A DNA stretch of 64,000 nucleotides from Blattamonas nauphoetae (taxonomy: Eukaryota > Preaxostyla > Oxymonadida), in contig JARBJD010000072.1 of assembly GCA_033064195.1 (NCBI GenBank), forward strand, positions 1 through 64,000, in the 5' to 3' direction. A program made the translations under genes and the position numbers. The notes beneath the pieces are model-generated. The model did no database searches. It was not told where the DNA came from and worked only from the letters and a program-made list of their open reading frames with translations. Below, in pieces: positions 43,881-54,942 of the stretch. Every line of letters starts with the position of its first letter. Position 1 is the first letter of the stretch.

Positions 43881-44973
43881 GCCTTTCTACCCTACCTCAG
43901 ATGTTTTCAGCCCATTTTTTGTTCTCCGAGGATCATATTTTCTTCTCGTCTTCATTGAGATACTCATTCAGTATCGAGTTCACGTGTTAAAGCTCTTTCT
44001 TTGATTCACCCTTGTTTCAGATCCCTCCCTGGCCACAAACTTTTTTGGATATTGTGGTTTCACACGCCTTTCTCGGACAAGATATTCATCACTTCTTTCG
44101 ACACAATTGGAGATATAAACACTTCATTTCGATATGATTAGTCACATTCGATTAAATTTAATCTGTCTTAAAATCAATAGTCTGAAAAACTGGTGTTCAT
44201 GATATATCCCCCTTGTCGAATGGAGGAGTCCTCTGCGACTTGTGCCCTCATTATCTTCGCTTCCATCATATGTATATTCTTCTTCTTTCATGTTTTATTC
44301 CTGGCTGGCTTTTTCAGCGAGAATGAGTAATCATCTTTCAGAACTGATAATTGGACAAAGATGAGATATTGATCAATGAAAATGGCAGAGCATGCTATTT
44401 CGACTCTTTTTTCCATATTCTTCCATTTAGATGATTGTTATACCATTTTGTCTTCTTTCTGAAGAGCTCAGCGGAGAACAGACTTGATTTCCACCTATGT
44501 AGTGAGGTCTGTTGCAACAACAAACAAAAAAGGCAGTTAAATTCCGGAATTAGGACGAGAGAAAAAGCGATATCATGAAATATGCATACATATTAGTTTT
44601 GGTGGAGGTTGAGAGATGGACCGTACGAGCAGGCTACAAGGAGAAAATGTAGAACGATATCCAGTGACCAGATACAAAATCTCCAGAATCTTCATCCCAC
44701 ACAATCAGGGAGTCGTGATGAAGAGACGACAGCTAGGAAGCATGACACAAAATCTTCAAGTCACTTGCTCAACTCTTGAAGAGTAGGAGTCACTTCACTT
44801 TACACTCATTTTCGTACCTATTCTCGTTTTATCCCAGAATTCTGTCAAATTAACAAATATTGAACGATATTGCGGTCAGGGGGATGGGAGCAAGTTTTCT
44901 AAAATTTTTGGCCGTATGATGATCCTACAAAAGTAACTGCAGCCTACACATGAATACGAGAGAGACAAACATA
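43881..44973. other. Intergenic stretch with one candidate micro-ORF
   Basis: About 1.1 kb between the coiled-coil gene and the convergent peptidase gene. The only item noted is the 36-codon frame at 44220. No repeat or RNA gene was recognised. Confidence 0.4.
44220..44330 (+). CDS. Candidate 36-residue single-membrane-helix protein
   Basis: The frame begins MEESSATC, continues as an uninterrupted hydrophobic run of about 24 residues (ALIIFASIICIFFFFHVLF and on), and ends FSENE before TAA. It could be a microprotein subunit of a membrane complex, or a chance frame. Length alone is reminiscent of tiny ER subunits such as Ost4, but no sequence match is claimed. Confidence 0.22.
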   Translation: MEESSATCALIIFASIICIFFFFHVLFLAGFFSENE

Positions 44974-47239
44974 TTACTTACGGCCACACACGCAGCAGCA
45001 GAATAACTGACCAAGGGCATACAGTGAGAAACACACAATGCCAAACACCAACCAGAATACGCCCCAGCCGTTCATGGGGACTCCCTTCAACTTCTGAACA
45101 GGGATTGCGGTACATGTCCCGCTTTGAGCATAGTATCCATCCACACAGCCTGATAATGAACACACTTCTTCGTTAAATTTGTTTGTGTCTGGATCACAGG
45201 GGTGGGAATAGAGGCGATTGTTTTGCGTTTGGCTGTTGCATTTTGTGCTGTTTTTGTTCATCCCAACATCGCACACTCCAAAGATAGGCTGTATCAATGA
45301 AACTACAGTGTAAATATGATCGGTTGAATCCAATGGTGGGTCATAAAACGAAACTATGGCTGATGGCTCACTCACAGCATACTCCCACATAGCATCAGGT
45401 GTGTCAGGGTTCAGAGAATAAGCTATGGAGCTTGTGAACGACAAAGAGGTGTATTCTCGTTCAAACGCCGGAAAGGGGTTTTCCTTCTTCCGCCCGACTG
45501 TTGAGTACACACTTGCAACAGAATCTGATGAATAAACAGTTCCTCCGCCAAAACTGCCGATGTCGATGTCGGTTGGGTTCGCGATCGGCCATCCCCCACA
45601 ATAGACGATTCTGGCGAGGTGTCTGTCGGCGAGGGCTTTGGCAAACATCGAACAGGCACTTCCGCAGAGTCCATCTGTGAGGACAATCACATTTTCAGGG
45701 GCAAAGAGAGCGTGCTGGTTCTTAATCATTTTTTTATTCCATTTTTTCTTAAGGGCCTTCTCCATGTAATTGTATCCAAGCCACGACCGAGATCTCGGTT
45801 GATATTGTCGTGTGTATTCCGTTCCGTTGACTTCTTTGAACGTCTTCGTGACATTAGTCTTCCACGGCTTCATCTTTTGATACGTGTCAGGATCTACAGC
45901 ATATTCCTGGTATTTACTCAGCATCTCCGAATAAGCAGAAGGCCAATTCCCAGCTGGTCTGTCGGACTCTTGCTTGTACGGGAAGAAGGAGGGGTAAAGG
46001 AGATGGAGGAGTTGGGACTGTAGCTGGACATATCCTCCGCCGTTCTCTCTGACGTCCAAAATAATCTTTTCAACATTTTGTTCTTTCATGACCTTCATAA
46101 ATTCAACTACAGCGTTGCAGAAGTCGGTGATTGAGCTTGGAGAGAAAGACGAAATTCGCAAATAGCCTGTATGGGATTCTGTGTCCAAACGACCAATAAC
46201 GACATCTGTATCTGAGGCGACCACAAGGAGAGTGTTATTTGACAAGGTGGTTGTCTTAGTGTCGATTTGGGGTGACTGTGGGAGTGGTGGGGCATGAAGG
46301 GTGAATCGAGGATCAGTCTTCCTGACCCATTCATTTTCCGGATCGTATTTGGATCCATCCTTCGGTAAAGTGGCATTGGAAGGACTTTCTTCATCTGAGT
46401 TGACCTTGGCGTTCTTTTTGAGAGGGCACAGAGCGCTGATGTCGTCGATAGCATATTCAGAGTTGAAAAAACCGTAAAAATCGATTACAAAGGGTTCAGT
46501 CGGTGAATCTGCTGTTTTTCGACCAAGGAATTTCACTGGTTTTGGTGGTTTGAAGGTTCCTGAAGATCTGATTCCAAAACCGTTCCGAAGAGCATAATTA
46601 AAGCGATTGGACGGCGATTTGGAATGGTGGACATACTCCTCAGCAAATTCATGCATGATATCAAGAGGGTCTTTCCCATCTTCGAATTCTTCTGTAAGTG
46701 TCATGTTGTCGATGATGTAATTAAGACGAGAGTCGTATTCAAGACCATGACGACTTGAAAGGGATAATGTTTCTTGTGATTTGAGGACAAGTTTGGGAGG
46801 AGTCCCAACCACAGAGAAAGTATATGGGAAGAGGTAATACAAATAGGATGTACAGGGAGGGTTAAATGACAGATGTGGGTCATTCACTTTTCCAATAACG
46901 TTATTGATTGCATGATAAAAATCTATGGCATATTCATAGTTTGATGGCTTGATCGCGTCGAATTCTGCGAGGAGGTCAATTGGTGATGTGAATGTGTCTG
47001 GTGGAGGGTTCTTTGCGACATCCAGGAAGACATACTCCTGCAAATAACGGCGGACTGTGGAGAGGAGATTTGTTGTTTCAGATGAAGTTGGACTCCACTG
47101 AGAAAAATGAGAGAGATTGAGGACAGACTGGAATTGATTGGAGACATTCATAAATCTTGTCAACTGACATAAAGTTGGCATTAAACCGGCATGAACAATG
47201 AAATGATGAGAAAGAAATGAGAAACAACAATGGAACCAT
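44974..47239 (-). CDS. S41-family-like membrane peptidase
   Basis: Two exons (47239-47129 and 47097-44974) are separated by a 31-bp GT-AG intron and join to 744 residues. Exon 1 supplies a signal peptide (MVPLLFLISFSSFHCSC) missing from the long frame alone. The middle contains HTGYLRISSFSPSS, KIILDVRENGGGYVQLQ (the GGG loop of S41/CtpA enzymes) and VIVLTDGLCGSACSMFAKAL, whose Ser in GSAC is the expected nucleophile. A Cys-rich membrane-proximal segment precedes a C-terminal helix (GVFWLVFGIVCFSLYALGQ) and a CCCVCGRK tail. It is probably a surface or endosomal enzyme. The Lys of the S41 catalytic pair could not be assigned. A degraded relative lies in the Mutator-like element at 62.6 kb. Confidence 0.8.
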
Positions 47240-47473
47240 AGTTGTTGTTGATCTCGACCATTATTCTGATAATGTGGTGGTTGGACTGAACCTATCGAAC
47301 AACATTTTGTCCTCTCTTTCATCTATCAGAAAGCATTGCGTAAAAAAAGAGGCTGGCAAATTAAAAATAGATTGTGGTCGCTATACGACGAGAAAACTGG
47401 GAGAATGAAGAATCAAACACAAAAGATGAAGAAGCCGCAGATATTCTAACACGTATGAAATCTCTCCGGCTCA

Positions 47474-49166
47474 TCAGAAATTAAGTTCAGTCACGCGGAG
47501 GCCCGCTTCATTTGGAGGTATTGGATGGCCAATGGCTGGCGAATCATCGGTTCGTGCAACACCGTTCCGATCGCTGGATGGGTGAGGGGTTTCCATCTCT
47601 TCGGAGTCTTCGTCATCGGCGTCCTCGGGAGCCACACGAGAGTCAACCTGAGTGGTTTTAGGCGACAGAAAAAAGATGAGGGGAAGAAGTCAGAGAAAGA
47701 GATAAGATGATGAAAGATAAAGAAATATGGTCAATAACGTCACAGACAATGCGGTAGGCCTTTGGAATCCGATTTGCTTGGGCCATAATGAGAGAATTGT
47801 AGATCAAAGCGAACACGACAAATGCAACTGGAAAAGGGGGTAGATACACAAAATAACGGAAGGCATGATAAACAAAAGAACACACCAGCATTAGCCGGCA
47901 TATTAGCATGCCAAGCGCTTTTCAAAAACGTGATGGTTTTCGATATGTCTTGGTCTGCACAAGTCGCGTTAAGGGCACCTGCAGTTCCGTTCACAGCTGG
48001 ACAATCACTGTCCTTGTACTTTGCTGCATTCTTCACAGTGCAGTAAGCTTCGCAATACCCTGTTCGACATCTGATGTCCGTGTTGTATGTTTGGAAGTAC
48101 GTAAAGTCGTATTTAGGCGGCCGATTGTTCCTGCCGGGGAAGTAGACAATAAGATGGGTGATTATGAACGCTACAACAACCAGCATGAACGCAACTGACA
48201 CGATGAAACTGGTAACTTTGTAGAACTCATAGAGTAAGGATCCTGCTTTAGTGTTTCTGGCGAACAAGAGTGCAAAGCCGAGGATGGTAAGGATGACATA
48301 GAGGGCGATGAAAGCGATGAAGATGTATCTGTAGACTTGATTAAGGGAGGGGTAATAAAGGGCGTCAAAATGACCGAAGACGGTTGATCCAAGAAGGTCG
48401 GAAATGAGGAACACGGCTGATATGGCTTGCATGATTGTGGCGGAGATGGCAAAGGACTGAGAGGAAAATAACGGGTAGAAAATTGAATGAAGATCAAACG
48501 AGTCTGGTTCTGTTATTTGTGAGGAAGAAGTGGGTGATTAGAGGAATAAAGATGGCGGCAACACCAATAATTGCAGCAAAGACCCCCAAAATGATGAGGT
48601 AGGTTGAATCTCGGTTAATTGACTTGTAATCGAATCGATGGCTGTTGCATTTGCCTTCATAGTTCAAAGTCGCCACGGACGATGGAGCAAACTTCTTTTG
48701 ATATTCAAACTGATATTCAATTTCGTCCACAACGAGGTACCGTAGGTGCATCGTGCTTGAAATGATTGAGTAGGCAGCAGCGTGGATATACGGCATAAAG
48801 AGCACTTCACAGACGACCAGAAAAATAACAATTAAGATTTCGCCGTTCGTGAATTTTGCAGTGCAGCAGAAACCCACTAGCGCGAGAACAGCGAAGACGA
48901 TAATGACGAGTCCAACAATTCCCATAAATATGCGTAGATATGCATAATAATCTTCACCAGTGGGGAGAAAGAACGCTAGAAATGAGGATGCCGCACAGAC
49001 AACCATGAAAATGACCACATAAATGAAAAAGATCACGCGACAGCAGATTGAGCGTGGGGCTGAGAATTCGATGAAAAAAAAGAAGAAAACAGCTATCAGG
49101 ATTCTCATCATCCATAATCTTGGAAAAAGCTCGGTTCAACTTGGTTGGTTGCTCTGAATTTTCCAT
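47474..49166 (-). CDS. Eight-transmembrane double-tetraspan membrane protein
   Basis: Five exons (49166-49091, 49059-48500, 48456-47886, 47827-47739 and 47647-47474) join to 489 residues. Introns are 31, 43, 58 and 91 bp. The N-terminus MENSEQPTKLNRAFSK is cytosolic. A first set of four helices follows (RVIFFIYVVIFMVVC; LRIFMGIVGLVIIVFAVLALV; ILIVIFLVVCEVLFMPYIHA; STYLIILGVFAAIIGVAAIF). After the 43-bp intron a second set of four begins (AISAVFLISDLLG; YIFIAFIALYVILTILGF; VTSFIVSVAFMLVVVAFII; AFVVFALIYNSLIM). Each set has a large loop between helices 3 and 4, the second with several cysteines (CRTGYCEAYC). The tail is acidic. The layout resembles two tetraspanins in tandem, but no CCG motif is seen. 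If the 43-bp segment is not an intron, these would be two genes. Confidence 0.7.
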
Positions 49167-49312
49167 TTTCGTGGAGTTGAAAGAAAACAGAAAAATGGTT
49201 AGATCTAAATCACCTTCTGTCACATTGTTTCCCTGATCGTGTATCGATGGGAAAAGTGGAAGAGAACGAAGAAGAGTTAAGTGAAGTGAGTGTGAAGAGA
49301 GAAGAGTTCGGA

Positions 49313-51601
49313 TTAATCCATCTTCACTTTCTTTCTCCCTCCAACCATCGATGGCTCTTTCAACACTTCTGTTGACACAATCTCGACTGAATCCCCTTCA
49401 TAGTTTGGATTCACAACGAATCGGAAGGGAACAGGAATGTTCGTGAAGAAGACTGGCTGTGTCTCTCCATCTTGCGACAGCTTCAATGTTCGCTTTCCTG
49501 CTCGTCCATCTGCCTCCAGCACCACTCGCTGTCCATCTTCTCCTGCCTTGCAAGCTGATCCTTCGTGTGATTCTTTGCTGTTTTGATAAACTGTTGGGTA
49601 CATTGAACACCATCCTGCTCCTCCTTTCACTGAATAGAACACAGTCTGTCCTGTCTTTACTTGTTCTGTCAGATGTGTCGAGATCAATCCGAAATCAAAC
49701 TCGCCGTTGATGGCTTGAATGATGAAAGTGAATCGTACGACAACAGCTCCAAATGAATGCGAAAGAAGATGATATGCCTCGGGTTGATTGTGGGTGACAC
49801 GACGGAAGAAGGGCATCTGGTCCCCGTAAGTGTATGAAATCGTGAAGACATTTCCTTCGAGACTGAACTGATCTTGTTGGAACACTTCGATTGCTGCTAC
49901 TCCTTCCTTCACATTCCTGCGTCGCTCTTCTTCTTCCTTTCTCTTCCTTTCCTCTTCTCTCTTCCTTTCCTCTTCTCGCTTCCTTTTTTCTTCCTCCCTC
50001 TGTCGTCCCTCTTCAATCCATTTTTCGTTCATCCTCTTCATCTCTTCCATCTCTCTCATCTTCCTCGAGAACTCTCTCTGTCTCTCCTCTTCTGCCTTCC
50101 TTGATGCCATCTCTCTTTCCTTCTCTCGCATCTCCATCTCTCTCATTTTGTCATCCATCTCCCTTCGAGCAGCTGACAAGTCAATCCCAATCGATCCAAT
50201 CTCTTTCTCAGATGGAGTTGGGATCGACGAAGAGAAGTGTCGAATGATCATTCCTCCAACTTGTTGTTGGATGTCACGGTGTTTGTGTCCTTCTTTGTCC
50301 GTTTCATCTTTTCCCTCCAATGAGCGAGCAAATACTAAAATTGTTTTTTCGATTTGTGAGAGGGCAAATCCACAGCGTTGACCGAGAGAAAAGCGATCAG
50401 GATTGTTGATTTGGTGTTTGTTGACTTGACTTCCCTTGTTCTTTGATTGTTCAGCGTCTCGTGATCTGGAAGGTGTGGTACACATTTGCTTCAATCCAGA
50501 GCACAGTCGGTCCAGAACTTGAAGTGTCGGAAGGACATCCACTGACCCACTTTCACGTTCACTTTCATCTTCACTTTCATCTTCACTTGAAATCACTCTG
50601 CAAAGTCTCTCAACGATTCCCGAACTCAACACTCCCTCCATTTCCACACACGAAAGACTTCCTCCACACAGAAGACTCCAAACGCAAATCAAATCAAAAG
50701 ACAATCGAAAGAAAGCAAGACGGTTGGAGAGAGGAGAAGAGAGGAAAGAATGATGAAGAAGAGAGCAAACCCAAGCGAGTGTGTTGCTGGGGTCGACAAC
50801 GAACTGTCTGCATGCTGATCAAGCAAATAACAATTATACCAACGCGAACAACAAAGAAATTAAGAAAAAGGAGAAAGAGAAGAAATGAAGAAAGAGAGGA
50901 ACAAACGGAGGAGAGCGCAAGCAGAGAAGGAATCAAGTCACTCCGAAGTCGAGGTCGTCCTTCCGACACCGATGTCACCATCACTCCAATCACACTCGAC
51001 AGAATCGCCTGAGCACACAGAATCCATCACAAAATCAATCAAAAGAGAATCAGAAAGAGAATCACAAATATCATCATATGGAGAGAAGAAGAGAGACACA
51101 CAGAAAGAGTGGATGGACAGTCCGAAGAAAGTCGCTCCGAAAAACTCTCCAACAATCCACTCCGAATCCCAATCGAACTTCGTTCTTTCATTTTTGTCGG
51201 TTCTGAGATATCACAAGAACGAAGAAATTAACAATCCAAATCAAAACAGGGAGTTCGCAAATAATTAAACAAAAATGAGGAAATCATGTGACAGACCTGA
51301 TGTGAGAATGTTGAACACAGAATGAGCGATCGTGAATTGGACAGTTTCATCGCCATTCTTGAACTCACTTTCACATCTCCTAAATTCCTCCATCTGAAAG
51401 GCAAGATATTCAAGATGAGTCATGATAAGTGAGAAGAGATAGAAGTGCATTGTAAGGATGGGAAAATGAACGAGAAGGAAGCGCGAGACAAATCCAGTGG
51501 GACGATAGAATTGTGACAACGAAGATTCACACAAGTCCGTCAGGGGTATGTCTAGTGCTGGATGTGTTTGACATGATCGATTGCGTCTGAGTCGGAAGCA
51601 T
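49313..51601 (-). CDS. Coiled-coil/SPRY-like family protein, copy 3 (intact)
   Basis: Exons 51601-51533, 51393-51297, 51008-50942 and 50675-49313 join to 531 residues. Introns are 139, 288 and 266 bp. Exon 1 encodes MLPTQTQSIMSN, exon 2 MEEFRRCESEFKNGDETV, and exon 3 GDSVECDWSDGDIGVG-like sequence. Exon 4 holds LLCGGSLSCVEMEGVLSSG, an extended spacer around residue 150, the coiled coil (EEERKREEERKRKEEEERR), and the SPRY-like end (VVVRFTFIIQ, GKRTLKLSQDGETQPVFF, IPVPFRFVV). It also has an insert (GDQMPFFRRVTHNQPEAY) absent from copies 1 and 2. Exons, introns and the upstream promoter region are all alignable with the other two copies. Confidence 0.75.
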
Positions 51602-51799
51602 CTTTTCGAAAACACACAGATTTGGTTCGATCGTTGGGATTGGATCTTTTCATTAAAAGTTGCACCTGAAACTCCAAGAGATTCATCAACCATTAAAATC
51701 AAGGAATATCCGGGAGAGTTTATACTTCTCCCCTCTCCTTCCGACAATCATCTCCACATTCGATCGATCTCACTCGTTGACCCTCAAAAAACCCGTCTT

Positions 51800-52739
51800 T
51801 AATCAAAACAACCCGATTTTATCCGCCAAAACCCATAATTCGAACTGTAGTTCTGAAATTTTTGCATGCTGCCTCTGATTGAACCCTCCTTCCTCAGAAG
51901 TGTTGGGGCGAAAAGCAGAAAGTGTGAAGATTCTGAATGGACAGAAAGCCACAGCATTGTCTTCCTCGCCATCGTTGGGGGCCTCCGAAGGGTCAGAAAA
52001 GGAACAGAAATGACACCGTTTTCCTTCACCATCAGACATCCACACGCCTCCATCGAGTTCGGAGTTGTGCGGAGAAGATGAGGGGACAGGGAGGGAAGAG
52101 GCAGAAGCAGAGGAGGCGAGCGAACACCGCTCGTCGGTACAATCGTTCCCCCCTCCCTCCTCTCTCGGCGACCATCAAGCATGACCAGAATTGGGGTATG
52201 AGGAGAAAGATGAGGCTGCACAGTTGGGGGGGTCGATGGAGTCGGAAGAGGTGCGACTGCAAGAATGGAAGGAAGGAGACGGAGAGGACGAGAGTGAATC
52301 GGGAGAGAGCGTGCACCTTGTTCTGCTGAAACTGGCGATGGAGTGGAAATTGAGGTGCTCGTCAGACTCGTTGGAGCGGAGTGGAGAAGAGTCGTCGTGG
52401 TGCGGAGATTGGGGTGATTTTGGAGACGAGAACGTGTCGGATTGGTCGGGGTTCGAGAACGAGATGAGCGGGAGGACGACGTCGGTCGGAGAGCAGAAAT
52501 TTGAGCTGACGTCATTTCCGGCTGATCGGACGACTCGCAGCAGAACAACCCGGAACAGTCCTCTGCGGAGGAAGAGGAAACCGAAACAGCCGGAAGAGAC
52601 GCGGATCATTCTGAGTCTGCTCCAGAGCGATCGGAAGGTGCAGACAGCTACAGAAGTGGGGAAGAGGCAGATCAGGTCGCCCAAGCGAAGTGGGAGGGTG
52701 TGGAGGGAGAAGCCGAAAGAGAAAGAGGAGACCCTGCCT
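51800..52739 (-). pseudogene. Downstream part of a minus-strand gene split by the 5.4-kb element
   Basis: Removing the element at 52740-58125 restores a continuous minus-strand reading. PAEEAESDAEAG (58190-58128) runs on into SPLSLSASPSTPSHFAW (52743 and below). Further down the minus strand is Ser/Pro-rich with stretches such as SSSAEDCSGLFCCESSDQ and CHFCSFSDPSEAPNDGEED, but in several frames and with stops. I cannot build a full model. No family is recognised; it is probably inactive. Confidence 0.4.
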
Positions 52740-52833
52740 CAGGGTTAAGTATAGGCGCAGATCCGATTTTCGCTACGCGCAGATCTAAAAATTTGGATAC
52801 GCGCAGATCCAAATGGATACACGCAGATCTATA

Positions 52834-54608
52834 CTGCCCGACACGACGACATGATCCAGCTGTAAAACGGTTGTAGTTTTCTGAATAGAGAGACAATGTG
52901 TTTCAATTTTCTATCAATGATAATTGAGAGAGGTAGACACCTTGTGACAAAAAATTGGACACCAAAAAATTTTGAATGACGTGAAAACTGTAAAACAAAA
53001 TAAATGAAGGACATGCTCTTCGCGACATGACACGTGATTCACTTCATCCTGTTCGATCCCTCGAACTTTAAATTTTTTTCACTGTACGGGAGTAACACTC
53101 GAGGAGGCTGTCACTGAATGAGAGAACGCTGATTCCATTACTTTCTTGTGGGATCGAGTTCACGCCTCACATGATTTTTCGACAAAGGAAGTCCAATGTG
53201 ACGTAAATCGCATAATTTTGAAAAAAAATTGAAACGAGGGTTCACGAAACGTGTTTGATGAGGTTAAAGTCTGTCAAGATAGTTTGAAGGTATTTCTGAC
53301 CGATATTGACCTGTTTGATTCTCTGAAGTTTCATGTTTTTTCTTGTTTCATCCAGTTTTATCTCTGAGAAGGATCCGTGTGTGGTGGAGAGGGTCTATCT
53401 TTCCCTCAGTGAGAAATTGGACAAAGGAACATGGCATTGTTTACCTTCATTGATCTCTTCCACCACGACAAGTTTACAGTTTCAACTAAACCTAGCACAT
53501 CACCAAATCCCGAGTTTACTTTGATGATCACACAACCTTGATTCTCAGCGTGGTGTGTCTTTTCTCTTTGTGACTTCTTCAATTGCTCTCGTCCTCTCTC
53601 TCGCACGTTCTTCACATCGCCAAACAGACAAAGCTTATGAATAAAACATTTTGAAAAAGTGCCATTTCCGAAGGCGCAGCGATTTTGAAAATCATGACGA
53701 AGAATGCAAGGAACTCTGTGCGATTCATGGAGACCGAATCGACTCCCATTGAGGAAGGGTTGAAAGAAACGGTGTGATTTTGTGATTTTGATTTCTCTCT
53801 TTCGATGAACGGCTGAACTGTATGACAGGGTTTTGAATCCGATTTGAACTAAATTCAATGTCTTGATGGTTTCCAACTGTAGCTGGCCTTTTCATTTCGC
53901 TTCTCACTGTTGATCGTCGGTATTCAGCGCATCGGTGTCCTTTGATACTGCATTGACAGAGAAATGGAGCGAGCGAGTTGACACGTGTCTTCCTTTTCCT
54001 TTTCTTCATTCAATCTGCTTCTATCTATCACTTGACATTCACAATCTTGGATCCTTTCAGGAGGGATATCTGTTGTGAATCACGTGTCATGTCGTTCGAA
54101 GTACAGGGTGAGCCAAAAGTAACCTTCATCCCACAATTGTGTTTTTATGTCATCTTTTCGAAAACAAACATCAAATAGAGATCGTTGTCGCTATACTGTT
54201 TGCTCACCACCTCATTCACTGATTTCTTTCTAATCAACTTCAGTGCAGTGTACGAATGAAGTCAGATCGTTCGCATGTCCCGATTTCTGACAAAAAACGA
54301 ACGAGAATTCAGTTAAGCTTTAATGATCACTCTCTTCATATTTCACGTCTTGAAACTCTCTTTTTTAACTTTTGTCGAAAAAGGCTTTGATCGGCCCCTA
54401 GAGAAGGTTACTTTTGGCTCACCCTGTATGTCCCCCTACAGTAGCATTTCATGTCATACTCTCTTATTTTTCACTGTTGTTCTTCCAAAAATTTCACAGA
54501 GATGTATAACTCAAGGTAGCTGAAGTGTGTGTAAAATGAACTCTCAACTCTCTCTTGTTCTGTGAAAAAATAAAAATTACAGCCGGATCAGGACGTCGTG
54601 TCGGGCAG
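52834..54608. mobile_element. Mariner/Tc1-like element (1.78 kb), non-autonomous or decayed
   Basis: The ends CTGCCCGACACGACG and CGTCGTGTCGGGCAG are perfect inverses, and the similarity continues for about 30 bp (ATGATCCAGCTGT against CCTGATCCGGCTGT). The insertion is flanked by TA (or TATA) on both sides, the Tc1/mariner target. It sits within the left inverted repeat of the 5.4-kb element and so is younger. No transposase frame is visible; the frames inside are short. Confidence 0.7.
54104..54426. mobile_element. Mariner-type MITE (323 bp)
   Basis: The element begins CAGGGTGAGCCAAAAGTAAC and ends with the inverse, a perfect inverted repeat of about 24 bp flanked by TA on both sides. CAGGGTG...CCAAAA ends are typical of mariner relatives. 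It is nested inside the 1.78-kb element and has no coding capacity. Confidence 0.8.
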
Positions 54609-54942
54609 TATAATCTTTTGTTGTTTCTGTTTGAATTTATGACTGGTTTATGTCTCAGAAAACTTCAATACGGACTGATTGACTCTCAAACATCTTTCAG
54701 AATAACAAATCGATTGAAAAATGTTGATTAATTATGCAATGTGATTCCAAAAAAGTGACTGTCGTGAATTGCTGTTTAAAGATACTGCACTGGATGAAAT
54801 ATTGAAATTTCTGGTTGTGATCCATGATAATGCTAATATACCCGACTACGGTGACAAAGACCAAGGGTTATGGAGTGTGTTGGCCTTCGGCATTGGATGC
54901 GTTCAATTTGACAACATAGCGGCTTCTATGGTATTAAAAAGA

